This document shows positions 10,001 through 21,087 of a DNA stretch of 64,000 nucleotides, piece by piece. This DNA is from Spirometra erinaceieuropaei (lineage: Eukaryota; Platyhelminthes; Cestoda; Diphyllobothriidea; Diphyllobothriidae): the NCBI GenBank assembly GCA_902702965.1, contig CACRXP010000745.1, forward strand, positions 62,620 through 126,619, written 5' to 3'. The position numbers and the translations under genes were made by a program. The notes under the pieces were generated by a model. It was not told the origin of the DNA and ran no database searches. It saw only the letters and a program-made list of their open reading frames with translations. The stretch's first letter is position 1. Each line of letters starts with the position of its first letter.

Positions 10001-13000
10001 ATGATTTTCGGTCCTCACTACTTTGCAATGCGTATGTTATTTTATGCACGCTTTCTCAGACAAACTGCATGAATTGTGAGCCTTCAGGGGCCATTTATTC
10101 TTGCTGTCGACCACAAGGCGCAAAGCATTAGTGTCCTTAGACTACTCTAACTGAAGTCATTTCGACCGGCCAGGCTATAAAATGACGCCATCAGTCTTTC
10201 TTTATCATAATCACTAGATGTATCCCTAGCTGTTTACAGGGTAAACAGCAAATGTCTTAGTCCACGCTTTCCAAGCGTGAATTCCGATTACTATCCACAC
10301 GCCCATTTTGTTCTTCTTGCATAAAGATCCTCCTCTTGAGTGCCAAAAATTAGCAATTTGTAGCGCACATCACCAAAATTTCTTTTGTAAGGAACTAAGA
10401 TTCACTGCACATCTAGCACATTGAATCAACGCAACTTTTAAAAAATAAACAACAATTGTCGGCCTCAAAAGCAGGAAGATAGCCCAGTTTGAAAAGTACG
10501 GCCGTTCTAATACCACTGATAGCCACTCATCTAAAGGAAGGTTGCCACATAGATTTGCTCAAAGCGTTGTTAGAAAACGTTACCATTGCACACCTGCACG
10601 TCAGTCTGACCTTCAATTGAACTGAGTTCTGGTTCGAGTCTAAATGTTTAACTTTTTGCTTTTCAAGTGGAAAATATCGATAGCCACTGTCTTTGTCAGC
10701 ATAACATGCCATAAAAGTTTTAGACACGAAAAGATAATCTCTGGCAAAAATCATTTGGACATGTCAACACGCGAGGACATTTGCCGCCATCCAAAGCCAT
10801 ACTTATTTTCTTTTCAAACATGATTTTTAAAAAAAAACAACACTCATGTCTTTCCGATGGAATCCTAGCTCCACAGACTTACCCATGCTTTCGAGAACAG
10901 CGGGACAGTCATCAAATTGAGGAATCACTTGTCCGCATGGCTTGTTGGAAGGACCTCCCAAGGGTATGGGACTCGGTTCAAAACCCGAACAGCATTTGTA
11001 GGAAAATTCCCTTAAGTAAAAAAATAACATGTGATAACTGCATCTTCGGGGAACAGGTTAGAAAGTCCATTTTCATTTACATGCTGCATTTAAATGGGTA
11101 GGTGACAAACATCTTTTAGTGCAATTCATACATATTTTTAAGATGTACTGGTCAAAGAGTAATATTGATGGTACAGAGAAGACAGTTATTAACTAGAGTT
11201 CACTTATACGACCCCCTAAACAGGACATGTGAATAGATACGTCCCGCCCAAGTGGTACAAATGAACCTGTTCATGATTCCTGAAGGGGCAAAATGTTCCC
11301 TTGTCCTAATCCCAACCAAAGCACTAATATAAAACAAAACCGTTGCCTTACTCTGGACCCTAACCATAACATGAGCCTTGAAACTGCAGTAGACACTAAC
11401 CCCTACCTTAACTCTAAACTTGATCCTGACTTACCTTACCTTTAACCTTAAACCTAGCCTTAAGCCTAATCCTTAACCTAACCCTAACCCTGAACCTAAC
11501 GATAATTTCACTCGAAATCGGCTCGAAGCCACCCGTATTGCAGGCGTTTCCTCGTCTCGTGTCCTGTTTAGGGGGCCGTACAAGTCAGTCCTACGCATTG
11601 GATTTTGAACTAGCCTCTAGGGTCACATGCAAGTGATGAGTACCGTTCTTACCTAAAAGCAGAACGCTACACACGCCTTCTGCTTTGTTTCGTTGCTACA
11701 ATTTAAGGTCCCAGAAGTTGTTGACAAAGAGTATGATAATTTAGTAATTGGCAAGACGATGGCGCGCGTCAAGAACAGTGAGACACTTCCGAAAGCACTA
11801 GGGGACAGGTAGGTTTAAGCAGGGTTGTGTGCCTGCTCCCTAATTCCTCTCTGTCATGTTTTCAGTCACGCTGATAAGCGCCTTACGCGAGGAGCAACCG
11901 GCAATCAATACTGACTACTAAACTTACGGACAACTGCTCAACATCCAAAACGCAGAAACGCCCAGAAAAATGGAGGACCAGTGCCCAAGATCGCCTGTTC
12001 GTGGGTGACTGCGCGCTAAATACGACAACGGAGGATGGCAGACAATGGAGTGTAGACTTTTTCACTTCCGGCTATCCACACATTCAGACTGATCTGTTGC
12101 ATATACAGGCGCCATTTTTCCAATGCGATAAATCCCCTATCAGTTTCAGTGGAAATCACGCCACGATAGTGGACAACTCCACGTACCTTAGCATTACACA
12201 TTTAAGAAACATGAGTATTGATGATGAAATTGCAGGTTGATTCTCAAAAGGTAGTCGGGTCATCGGCCAGCTAAAACACTCCATCAGAGACCGTCGCGCA
12301 TATTCTTCAAAGCAAAAGTGAGCTGCTTAACTCACTACGCTCTTGTGCAGTGCGGAGTCATATCCCATTCTGCGAGATTAAATTAGGGGAACTAAGCGCA
12401 TCCAACGCAGACTTTCTGCACCGTCGCAAGCACAGGAGAAGTCGTCTTCAAGGCCAACTTAATGACTGGAAGGAGTGCTTTGCAGGATCCAAATGTCATG
12501 GACTAACGGTACGCATACGAAACCTCCCCAATCGTGAGCATATTGTCATCTGTCATCCTTGGTATCGTTGAATTTCCCCGCGTGTGGTTCAGTGCCAGCT
12601 CGCTAAATCCACATTTCATCTAACAAAACCCCACAAACACTAGCATCGACAATGGGGTCCTCCATCATCAACAAAACGCTTCCCCCTAACAATGTGGACT
12701 CGGCTCCACCCTGTCGTCGTTGCGATCGTAATCTGTAATCATTCATCGTTTTGGTGGCTCACGCAACCATCGCAATGGCACTTAAGAATCTTGGCTTGCA
12801 GGCCCAAAATACACTAGACAATCACACCTTGCCTGGCCTCCCGCTCTACTGCCTGAGAACATTCGGACACTGCATAGGCATACAGTAAGATCGTTAGTAA
12901 AAGACCATAGTTCATGCCCCTCACAGCGTTTTGCTCTATCTACACAAAGAAACTCGCTTGAGCTAGATCTGATCTTGCTCGTCCACACGCGTATACATGT

Positions 13001-16000
13001 CAATCAGCAAGAGTACATCCTACATCATGTATGAATAACATATGCGGTGAAATTTGCTAAACGTCGGTAGGACGAGTGAAGCGTTTTATGTGGGAACGCG
13101 GATACCTCAGTTACGCTATAAGCATGCACCATGATACAGGCAGTTTACGTGCATAAAAGAGATCAGCTTGTCCTTGGCATGCTTATACAGACTGTTTAGT
13201 TTTGCTATCCGCTGCTCCCAATCTTAGTACCCATGTTTGACACGCTGGGATATTTGACAGATGTGTGAGACAGGGAAGAACGTGAGACAGAGATTGAGGA
13301 GTCTATCATCACCATAAACTAGCATTTTCCTTACCATAATAAATATGACTTGCTTGAACCCATCACAACGCGCTAAAATTCGTGCCAACTGATGGAACAC
13401 CTCAGTCTATTTCATGAGTGAGGGTCGGGTTGCATTTATTCATTTCAGTGTTGCCTTTATTACACTCCCACGCGTGCGAATCCAAGTTGCACTTATATAA
13501 GCCCCACACATGTGGTGAGACCTAGTCATGTGTGGCACGCATAGTTGGTATGCTTTGCTTCGTCAGCAGCTGTGCCCATACCTACTTCTGGCTGTCCCGA
13601 CTTTCCTTATCATCCGAACAAAGAGAGTGAAGGGGGAGAGTCACACCTGTTCCCAATCCTTGCAGCAGAGGTGGACGTCGTCAGCCACGTTGTTCAGATT
13701 GTGAGAAGGTATCATATACGATATTTCCGGTGAACCTGGGTAGAGTCAATGCTATCAGGTGTGTAAAGTTGCGTAACAACAGCATTTTTAGGCGTCACGC
13801 CTCCGTGCGCCCGCGATCTCCATCTGTTGCCGTACCCAATGGTGGATTCGGAAGTAAACCCAGATCACTAAATGAATAAGGTGAGTGCTCCTATGATCGA
13901 TTCTCCCTCTTTATGCCTGATTACTCGCGCTCATTTAATTCATTGTGCCTGAACAAGCTGGCAGTAGATGCCTATGTTTGATCGACAGGCACCACCCTCC
14001 CCTTGGTCAGGCCGGTGCGCTTAGCTGTCTCGAGCACGATCCTGGTCTAAGGCAAGGCATGCCACCAACATCTGAGCAGGTTTTCCTTTCGCTGCTAATG
14101 GACCGGGCCGCGGGAATCGCTTAATGAAGTTTCCTACATGGCATCCTTCATGAACTAAGCATGAGAATGAAAGATCTCTAAAGGCGTCGTGTGTTGGACT
14201 CCACGGTAACTTTCGGCCCTTGTCTATACGGCCCTCGCACAGGAAAAATATTAGTGCTATAATTTGAATTCTTTGTAGCATCCGTATCGACCGATTGCTT
14301 TTTCGTTAGAACAACGAAAAAATGCAGTTGGTTGGTCGTTTCGGTTCTTATGGCAAATCGGGTGTCAGCAAAGGTAGAAGTGAGAGGCCTGTGAAAGCCA
14401 TCGAACGCCTTCCTGTTGGCGATGATAAATGCGTATTTTTATATTTCTTTTCAGTGTGCAAACAGTTGTCTGGTTAAACCCCTTACTAGACCGACTGCAA
14501 AACTCACAGTTTTTCTCCACATCGCTCCATGGAGTACGGATCACAGCCAGAGTACAGCGGTGTTCCATCAGGTAATTGCCACGAGGCGCAGTAGCGATAT
14601 CTAAATGTTAAATTAAAAATAAGGCGCAGTTATGCGTTTATCTAGAGACAGGGTCGATAAAAGTCTTCTACTCTGGCAGTTTTGTCAAGAAAATACAATT
14701 TCAAAATTTTCAATTAATAAATAATACTAAATTAGTCTACTAGGCGTAGTTATGTTGTATCAGCTGAAGCGTCATACAAATATCTGTTTCACCAGTTTCC
14801 AACTGAGACAATATTTACAGTCTTATCTTCGCGATTCAATGGTTAAAACTGACGCAAGTTATGATGACCTCCTAACTAAAGTAGTAATGCCTAGCGGTAA
14901 AGTCGCCTTCTACCCTTGACAGAACTCAATGCATTAAAATGGCGACTCTGCTGCTGCACCATAAAGCCTTGAGTCTCATTTAGTCCTATTATTTCGGCAA
15001 AATCCGTCAGCTAGCTTTTAATTCTTACTTTTTTGGTTTTTTTTAGCTACGAATGGTTGTTGGAAAAGGATTTCGAGCTACTGTTCCATGCAGAAACGAC
15101 TCCTTGATATGCTAAAATAAGTCGTCAATTCCTCTGTTGCATAACAGTTTGCGATCTGTAAAACAGACTTTTAAAGATACAAATCTTCAAGAAAGGCTTG
15201 ATTTGTTGAGGAAATTTTTATTCAAAGATTACCACCTCTATTTATTGCACCATGTTTGTTTTATGAGGCAAATCAACCGACAGGAGTAGAGTAAAACATA
15301 AAGTAATGCTCGAAAACAGAAACCCAGTAAGTCTTTACCACACGACTTTGTCATAAGTTTCTTCCAAAAGCGTCCACATATTGTTGAGGAAACTTTTCCG
15401 TTAGTTGCACTCGTAAGTGCTGAACGAACTCAACGGAAAAGTAATTCTCTTCTCATATGATTAGGCCGCACAGGCGCAATAACTTGTCCCTTCGCTAACT
15501 CAAACTAACCTGACTGCACCCACATCTTTACGGAACTGCTTTCTGCCAAGAGTGCTTAATAAAGATACATGGGAAAGTTGGGAGGCGGAAGTTGCAGCTG
15601 CCATGTTTTCGACTAGAAGGACTATTTTGATCTCCGTGAACACTCCCATCAAATTGTATAACATCGTGGCCTCCATGTTCACAGACTTACTGGCCAACCG
15701 AATTGCTATTATCGGATCATGGATTTTTTTAACGAACTTTCTGTTTCAGATAGGAGTTCTCATACGATTTTCCGTATTGACGACCTTCTGAGGCGGGGCC
15801 GATTACGCAGTTTTTCACGCTAACCCACCCACAAATGAACAATCAAAGACAGTGTGTTTCTGATAGCAGATGTTGCGGTCGTTGATTATCTTTTGGTCGA
15901 TCAGAGGTGAATGCCGAAAACTTATCAAGAAATTATGGATTTCTGAATACTATTTTTCGCTATATTCTGGACGGGTATAGAACCCAAGGTGAGCCGGGAC

Positions 16001-17775
16001 TGCCCAATGAATTGAAGATGACATTTGAAACAAAAAAGGCTGGCCGATGGGCAGCTCACGACGATTAAAAACAATGCGAGGTGAGCGACAACGCTTTATC
16101 CGCAGGATGGTTGGACCTTGGGAGCAGAAAATGATAAGTAGAAAACAGACCAAGATGGAAACACGCACAGTTATCAAGATTAACTAAAATAAATATATTT
16201 TGCAAGTGCTTTGCGGCTGCTTATTGCACTTTTATAAATAAAATACAAGCAATTTGTACGGAGAAGTTTATTTTTGTCCAGAAACCTAGTGTTCGACAGA
16301 TAAGATCATTCGTAAGAACACATGTCAGATCCTCCCGATGATAAATTAGTCAAAAACGCTGTTGAAAGTATGGAAAGAAGATAACGATCAATTTTGTGCG
16401 CAAACTTGAAGACAGAATCTGGTTGTTCACAGAAGTCAAATTTAGAGGGTTTCGTCTGTCTAACTCATCACATCAATTATTTGTATACCATAAGGAACTA
16501 GGAAGGCTTATTCTAGACCAAGATATTATCAATCATCTGGCAGATATTTTGAGGTAGATGAGCGGCGGATTTTATTTGCTGACTTTGAAAAACAATTACA
16601 CAGGTGTTTAACAGGCCCGAATCCTGAATGCCTTTACGTTCGTCCAATATGCTTTAATCTGCAAGTGCATGTGAATTAATGAAAATAATTTTGAGGTAGT
16701 GTGCATCGGTAAGATATCATTCGTTATGCATGCCATGAACTGAAAGACGGCAGTTGGTAAGCAGTGACAAAATTTGTCGCTAGCAAAAGACCCTACAGAG
16801 TATATTTGCTCTTGCCAGGAATAAAGGACACTGCATTTCCCAAACATTGCCCTCAATAAGCCAAAATATTTTAAGCATAAAAACTGCAATTGCCTTTCTG
16901 GCCAGTATTACACTCCACTCAAAATAAAACGTCAGCTCAACTGATCTGACGGATAATGAACGAGTGCACTTCCGCGACCAACCCGTTGGAAGCAAAAACT
17001 TAACTCGTTTTTGCGGCTTCCGGAAAGAAGAACCACTCTTTAAAAATGATCCAACACTAGGTATACTTCCACAAAGCGTACATCGACGGAATATTCCAAA
17101 GTGTCTACAGTTTTGCCTTACTCGACATAACCAATTTTTGGACTTAGATTAAATCCGTTTGCATGCCAAACAGACGTAACATATCCGCAACCCCTCGCCT
17201 ATTCTTTTTGATTGCTCATCAGAATGTGTCAGAGGAAGCACAACAATGGGGTTGTGCACCCGCTAGGTGAGAGAATGACAGTCAGCTATGAATACTCTCA
17301 GTTACACGCAAATTTCCACATCCCACAACTTTGAAATACATTTTAATGGTATACGTTTGCTTTACTATTCTTTGTTTATAATTTTAAATGCAGCATTTCT
17401 AGCGTTAGTTTAAACTTACACAAGACGTTCTGAGACACTTTTATACGGATTTCTATTAAAGCAATATGTATGAAATATCTTGGTTAATATACCCTTATCT
17501 CACCTAATGAGATAAATCACCTCTGGCGACTCGTTTTCGGATATGCATCCGCATAATTATTACTGTCAAAGAGAACTTAACAAGGTGGGGAGTAAACGAT
17601 CGGTATCTGTGACTTTTTAACTGTTGCATAAAGTTCTGTCGATGAAAACTTACCCATAGTCGTCCGGTGATGCGAAGGTTGGTGGTTTAGATTTATCCCC
17701 GAATACCACACCCTCAGCGGCGAAAAGGATGCTCCCGAAGGCTGCAACCAACAGAACACTAGTGGCGTGTTTCAT
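3888..17775 (-). CDS. Secreted FAS1-domain protein, TGFBI/periostin-like (partial model)
   Basis: Nine exons chain in consistent splice phase: 17775-17654, 11010-10883, 8660-8537, 7352-7232, 7096-7019, 6710-6489, 5595-5569, 5240-5003 and 4037-3888. The product starts with a hydrophobic signal peptide. Next comes a cysteine segment (SYKCCSGF ... CPAV) like the second half of the EMI domain of TGFBI/periostin. Then come two FAS1 domains: domain 1 has FTIFAP, YHVVKGR and SGLIHII; domain 2 has YTVTAPS, ASHVSKG and GNGVLHMLD. A third domain starts with YAVIAPENSAF. Such proteins act in the extracellular matrix and bind collagen or integrins. The first half of the EMI domain is not found; an exon may be missing in the 6.6-kb first intron, although exons 1 and 2 are phase-compatible as they stand. 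The gene continues below 3888. The family is confident; orthology to TGFBI or POSTN individually is not claimed. Confidence 0.8.
4038..5002. other. Intron of the FAS1 gene
   Basis: Lies between two phase-matched FAS1 exons. I see no repeat family and no other exon in it. Confidence 0.5.
5003..5240 (-). CDS. FAS1 gene exon: second half of FAS1 domain 2
   Basis: Seventy-nine codons plus one base, after the acceptor GTAATATTCAG. The peptide opens IAASHVSKGRKC (the FAS1 HVV-G core) and closes with TAGNGVLHMLDSPVLPSS, the H2 box NGVxHxxD-x-x-L-x-P. The donor reads G then GTAATC, phase 1, matching the next exon. Confidence 0.85.
5569..5595 (-). CDS. FAS1 gene 27-nt microexon in FAS1 domain 2
   Basis: The sequence TTCTCGTTTCCTCAG is a strong acceptor, and GTAAGTAT 27 bases later is a perfect donor. 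The nine codons WGRILRPNQ are in phase 0 on both sides and fill exactly the gap between the W-S-E-M-K segment and the A-S-H-V-S-K-G core. The result has the normal FAS1 spacing (27 residues between Trp and His against about 25 in TGFBI). A longer open frame extends upstream in the intron but does not give phase 0. Confidence 0.65.
6489..6710 (-). CDS. FAS1 gene exon: first half of FAS1 domain 2
   Basis: Seventy-four codons begin after a strong acceptor (poly-T then TTCTACAAG) and end CAG then GTAGCC. A Leu-rich helix (TSLMSLLRSNSETREFAND) leads to SEMYTVTAPSARSWSEM, the FAS1 H1 box in which Y-T-V-x-A-P is conserved. The exon is phase 0 to 0 and joins the 27-nt microexon. Confidence 0.8.
7019..7096 (-). 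CDS. FAS1 gene exon: end of FAS1 domain 1
   Basis: Twenty-six codons lie between a pyrimidine-rich acceptor (TTTTCTCACTTGTAG) and a consensus donor (CAG then GTAAGC). The peptide AVSVECAELSQADIECQSGL plus IHIIRQ is the last strand and H2 box of FAS1 (normally NGVIHVID). Phase 0 on both sides matches the neighbouring exons exactly. Confidence 0.8.
7232..7352 (-). CDS. FAS1 gene exon: middle of FAS1 domain 1
   Basis: One base and forty codons encode GYHVVKGRHYADSLKNGMQL and on to a Y-Q-N-Q segment and S-P-Y-G. This contains the YHVV-x-G core of FAS1 and the following L-x-N-G-M-x-L strand, close to TGFBI in spacing. It ends GGG then GTTCGT, a slightly weak donor, in phase 0. The acceptor is AAATAG. 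Confidence 0.8.
8537..8660 (-). CDS. FAS1 gene exon: start of FAS1 domain 1
   Basis: In phase 1 to 2 this exon gives forty codons ending in a strong donor (GG then GTAAGA). The peptide has an amphipathic start (MAEHLRKIPQL) and then the FAS1 H1 box QPFTIFAPLPA, which corresponds to the F-T-I-F-A-P signature. The segment is short in the ORF sense because a stop lies just upstream in the intron. The phase fit on both sides is the main support. Confidence 0.8.
9785..9995 (-). repeat. Dispersed retroposon family copy (fragment)
   Basis: Read on the minus strand, it shares an ordered set of blocks with copies at 24262-24800, 34840-35035 and 52350-52680. The blocks are a GATGTCCACCGTG-like start, a GATGACTTGCGTG block, a CATCTACTGCACC block and a CTCCCACC block. 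It lies in an intron of the FAS1 gene. The family is unknown to me. Confidence 0.6.
10883..11010 (-). CDS. FAS1 gene exon: EMI-like cysteine segment
   Basis: The acceptor TTTTTTTACTTAAG is followed by one base and 42 codons. The peptide EFSYKCCSGFEPSP ... PCGQ ... DDCPAVLESM resembles the end of the EMI domain of TGFBI and periostin, where a Cys-Cys pair in an S-Y-x-C-C context is followed by a Cys-Pro-Ala motif. The donor is G then GTAAGT (phase 1). Compared with the human family there is an insertion of about ten residues between the cysteines. Confidence 0.75.
11203..11584. mobile_element. Short TIR element with telomere-like interior
   Basis: Terminal inverted repeats of 25 bp with two mismatches bound it: ACGACCCCCTAAACAGGACA on the left, and on the right the complement with ACGG in place of ACGA. 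Both flanks have the triplet TCA, a possible 3-bp target duplication. The interior (about 11330-11500) is a degenerate CCCTAA/CCTTAA-type array resembling eroded telomere repeat. No ORF. It resembles a non-autonomous DNA transposon (MITE) that contains or arose from telomere-like sequence. Confidence 0.6.
11960..12330 (+). pseudogene. RTE-type LINE reverse transcriptase fragment
   Basis: Broken frame containing LFVGDCALNTTTEDG, which aligns with the F-A-D-D-C-A-L-N active-site box of flatworm RTE-like reverse transcriptases with the first Asp changed (VGD). About 60 residues later come S-T-Y-L-S-I-T and SIDDEIAG, then SKGSRVIGQLKHSIRDRR, the region after the catalytic domain. In-frame stops occur at 12238 and near 12320. 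It is an eroded piece on the strand opposite to the host gene. Confidence 0.6.
12331..17653. other. Large first intron of the FAS1 gene, mostly unexplained
   Basis: Apart from the isolated plus-strand exon candidate at 14455-14571, I recognise nothing with confidence. The missing first half of the EMI domain could lie here on the minus strand but I did not find it. Open frames at 13545-13733, 14021-14281 and 15552-15791 have no recognisable domain or paired splice sites. Confidence 0.35.
14455..14571 (+). CDS. Isolated coding-like exon, possible SMP-type (TEX2-like)
   Basis: A strong acceptor (TATTTCTTTTCAG) and donor (CAG then GTAATT) bound 117 bases. In one frame this reads VQTVVWLNPLLDRLQNSQFF followed by a basic segment ending in R-V-Q-R-C-S-I. 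The W-L-N-x-L-L-x-R-L pattern resembles the beginning of SMP lipid-transfer domains such as in TEX2. That is a weak, pattern-level resemblance. No partner exon was found on the plus strand, and it lies inside an intron of the minus-strand FAS1 gene, so it may be a nested gene exon or chance. Confidence 0.3.
17654..17775 (-). CDS. FAS1 gene exon 1: start codon and signal peptide
   Basis: The ATG at 17775-17773 opens MKHATSVLLVAAFGSILFAA, a short basic start plus a hydrophobic core, followed by a polar Lys/Pro/Ser segment. The exon ends 40 codons later with two extra bases at a strong donor (GG then GTAAGT). It is placed in this gene because the phase (2) equals the entry phase of the EMI-like exon and because the family is secreted. 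The link across 6.6 kb is inference. Confidence 0.65.
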
Positions 17776-19908
17776 CCCGCTCAGTAGCTATCAGTTTTGA
17801 AAGCCTTCCTGGATCACTCTGGATACAGTTCTGTGGCGAGTGCTCTTGAACGTTTGTGTCGTTCCACCTAATTCGGCACACTCGACCCGAGGTGTAAACA
17901 GTGAACGCGATGCCGCTCTGCGTGTGTTTTCTTCATCGACTGCCTTTTATCTGCCAAAACTGCCACCTTCTTGGTTGAGGACTAAGTTCTATGCAGAACC
18001 TCGACCTATTGTTTATGAACCAGTTGAACGATGCATGCCAAGATTTTTTTTGACGACGGTTAAAATGAATGGGTGTGTGTAAGGTCTCTGTTCACTACAA
18101 AAAAGGCGTATCTGCCCTGGCGACACTGATAAGTCTTCCTGACGTCCGATAGTTGTATTCAGTGTGCCATGCAATCGCGTGTGGTAGCCGGACATTTACT
18201 TTCAAACCGGGGGACAAACTGACAAAGGGTGAAAAACGAACAAACTCAGAGTAACTAGTACACATATATAAAGAACCCTGGTCAGATAAGCTGAGGTGAG
18301 CATCTTCTTACAAATAATACCTGCGTTGACTCCCGTTGACTTCCGTAGAATAAGTGCAGATTTTGTTGAAAGCAGAAAGGCAATGTTGTCGTTCCTACGA
18401 GCAAAGTGATTACGCATTAACGGGACAACTTTTTTCTATTTTCAAGAAGCCTCACTAAATAGCTTTGGAAATCATTCCATCAGCCGGTAACCCATCCTCC
18501 ACTTCTTCTTTTTGAGAACGGTAACACCAAAATGGTTAGCCTCTATCTGCACCTAAGAATATGTAAAATTCGTTTTTTAGAGAATTGTCACTAATGTGGG
18601 CTGAGAAGTAATGGCAGCTTTTGAGACGTTTTCTGATTTGCATAACTAGGAATCAGTAACATATCGACTTTTGAAGACTAGGTTGCACTAGAATTGCATT
18701 GTGTTTAATATTACTCAGCATCTATGTGCGAACAAACGGTCGGATGCTTGCGAGACGGCGCTTCAACTCCGCAGTTAAAAGTGCCGGTTTTAAGTAGCAA
18801 AATATTCATATAAAACTGCAAGATAAAACCGCGAGATATGTTCGCACATCTATTTTGGTCGGATCAGGCTTCTGATCTTAAATTCCTATTTATCATTAAA
18901 GGTAGCGCATCGAATCAGCTAGCAATAAATGAGTGGAATCGGGAATGCGGACTCTTGTATTCCGTGAATGGGCGTTTTAGAGTTATGAATATGTCATTTC
19001 GAACGACTAGAGTAGTAAACACCAGTTGTTTGCCAGCTTGGAACATGTATGGTTTATTCGCAAACTGCTACTGAAAGGACACACGACATTAAATTCTGCT
19101 CTAAACTTTTATGACTGAAGTAGATAACAAATTTCACCTAAGACTGATGAGCTTATTTTGTCTATAGTGCTATTAGAGCTAACGTAGGCACAATAAAATC
19201 AATTTGTGATGGGTGCTTCACCCACAAACATTGTCCCTGTCACGTACGTCGAAAAATGAGGCGGCTGACAGGAATTTTGAGGTTGATCATTATACTCCTC
19301 TCGACAAAAGTTTCTGTGGGGGGATGCTTTTCGCTTGGCGTAATATACTTCTAAAGTAGCGCCGATCTTTGGTTTTCAATTGCGCTAAAATTTAAACCGC
19401 ACATGATCAATGTAGATATTTGGTTTAACAGTCTAAATGAAGACCCATCAATCTTCTAACATTATAGCAGATTGGGAAAAAAACTTTGACCGATTAGATA
19501 AGAACTCGCCACTATCACAAAAGAAGTGAAGAAGAGTTATTTTTTGAGAGTCTTCGACTGCTCGTGCGAACCTCTCCAAATATTCGGAAGTAACAATCGT
19601 TTGACGCCCAATATATGTCGTAGAGCAGTGGCAGTGGGCCTTTCGAGCGAGATAATGAAAGAAAGGAGGTTCTTCGGAAAGAAAGAGAATTGAACACGTG
19701 AATTTGAAAGTTGTGCTCAACGACCCGCCATCAGACAGAAGGAATAAGAAAGAAAATGAAGTTATCACATAAGAGCGTTTAGGACCAAGGGGATTCCCTT
19801 CTAACGAATACTCGATTAAATTTATGAAGAAATGTCTCGGACTTCAGAGGACGCACAGGAACCCTGCCCCAGTGGATAAATCATGCAGCAGATATTTCAG
19901 ACCTTGCT
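17776..19908. other. Upstream region of the FAS1 gene, nothing recognised
   Basis: Presumed promoter and 5' flank of the FAS1 gene on the minus strand. I see no confident TATA box, exon or repeat family. Open frames at 17840-18082 and 18838-19074 look random in composition. Confidence 0.35.
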
Positions 19909-20310
19909 TTATGTGTAAGGAGTCCTTGAAGTGATCCCCCGCAGATAGATCGTTTCGATATCTGCATCGTCGACAAGCCTCAGGCATAGGCTTTTCTCTG
20001 ATATAGGGTCCCATTCCCAGTGAGAAGCAGACGAACGTAACCTATCACGTCCCATGCGTTTGCAGAGCCTGCGTATAGGTGGATCAAGCTGATTGATGTC
20101 TGGGCACTTGCACTTACGAATGCAAACTAGCCTTTTGTCGGCGTGATCCCCCGTCAATCTTATTTGCGCACGCGCCAAAATTGGACCAGTGACTCAATTG
20201 GAGGCGATAATGAGGTCGTCGGCATGGCTAACAAAAAGAGCGACAGAATTTATCGGGCTTTTTAGTCCAGTAAGGGCATTATCAGCCGCCATGTTGACCT
20301 AGACGCTCAA
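19909..20310 (-). pseudogene. Reverse transcriptase-like fragment (LINE)
   Basis: On the minus strand the frame reads ALFVSHADDLIIASN, which looks like the A/Y-A-D-D active-site box of a LINE reverse transcriptase. A stop codon follows, and then 90 further open codons rich in Arg and Cys (CIRKCKCPDINQLDPP). No other RT block is preserved, so the clade cannot be set. Confidence 0.4.
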
Positions 20311-20349
20311 TACGAGAGTTTGCGAGCATGGCTAACTGATCAGCTATTC

Positions 20350-20400
20350 CTTCTCCTCCTCCTCCTCATCCTCCTCCTCCTCCTCCTCCTCCTCCTCCAG
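20350..20400. repeat. (TCC)n microsatellite
   Basis: About 50 bases of CTC/TCC triplets with one interruption (CATCC). It produces a spurious poly-Glu frame on the minus strand. Confidence 0.95.
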
Positions 20401-20579
20401 TATGAAAGCCGTTACCGTACTGGCTTCCTTCGAAGCCCGCTGTAACTCAGTGGGCACCTCACACAGGCACCCATGCTCTCGTTGACCCCTATAGTCCCTA
20501 ATGCTCTTGTGTAATAATTCTACGTGTAGGAGACGGAAATGTGCGCCCTCGCATACAGGTGACTGTGCCCTAAATGTAC

Positions 20580-20640
20580 GGTGGATTAAGGTTAGGTTTA
20601 AGGCTAGGGTTGACGATAGGCCTAAGGCAAAGAAATTGTT
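20580..20640. repeat. Degenerate telomere-like segment
   Basis: Short run of TTAAGG, TTAGG and TAGGG-like words on the plus strand. It resembles the interiors of the elements at 11203 and 32593, but I found no convincing inverted repeats around it. Confidence 0.35.
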
Positions 20641-21087
20641 AATTACCAGCATTTATTACAAAGCCACATTTCATACGGAGGAGGTACCTGTTCTCGTGTC
20701 TTACGATTGCACTCTTCCCCTTATTCATTTTTCCTGGAACGAGCTGGTGTCGCTATCTTAGAAATCCGGAAGAAAGTTTAAATATCTTTCAGAATAAGGC
20801 CCTCTTTTGCATTATGTCAATTCGGAATGCAAACTAACTCTGCTCTGAAATATTTATTAGGAAGGGGTACACATAAAGTCAAGAAAAACAGGGACGAATT
20901 CTCCCAGATACTTGCCATCGTCAGCTATCGATGTGATCACTGTGTGTTTCGATAGTTGTTCTAATCTTTGTTTATCTGTGCTCGATGATCTGTGAAGGCT
21001 CTGAATCTAGCTCTAAAGGACAAAATTGTGAGCATGTCCCATAACCTTAGTGACGACCGCCTCGATACATCTTTGGGCAGAATTATA

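Noticed and set aside
14365..14568. Minus-strand frame with Cys spacing resembling the first half of the EMI domain.
   Set aside because: No acceptor upstream and no donor of the phase required by the next exon; the plus strand has better splice signals here.
20344..20652. Minus-strand frame with a poly-Glu end.
   Set aside because: Produced by the TCC microsatellite.
20920..20960. TCGTCAG near 20932 with a possible stem on the minus strand.
   Set aside because: The sequence after the potential stem has no GAAA and does not match any PLE tail.
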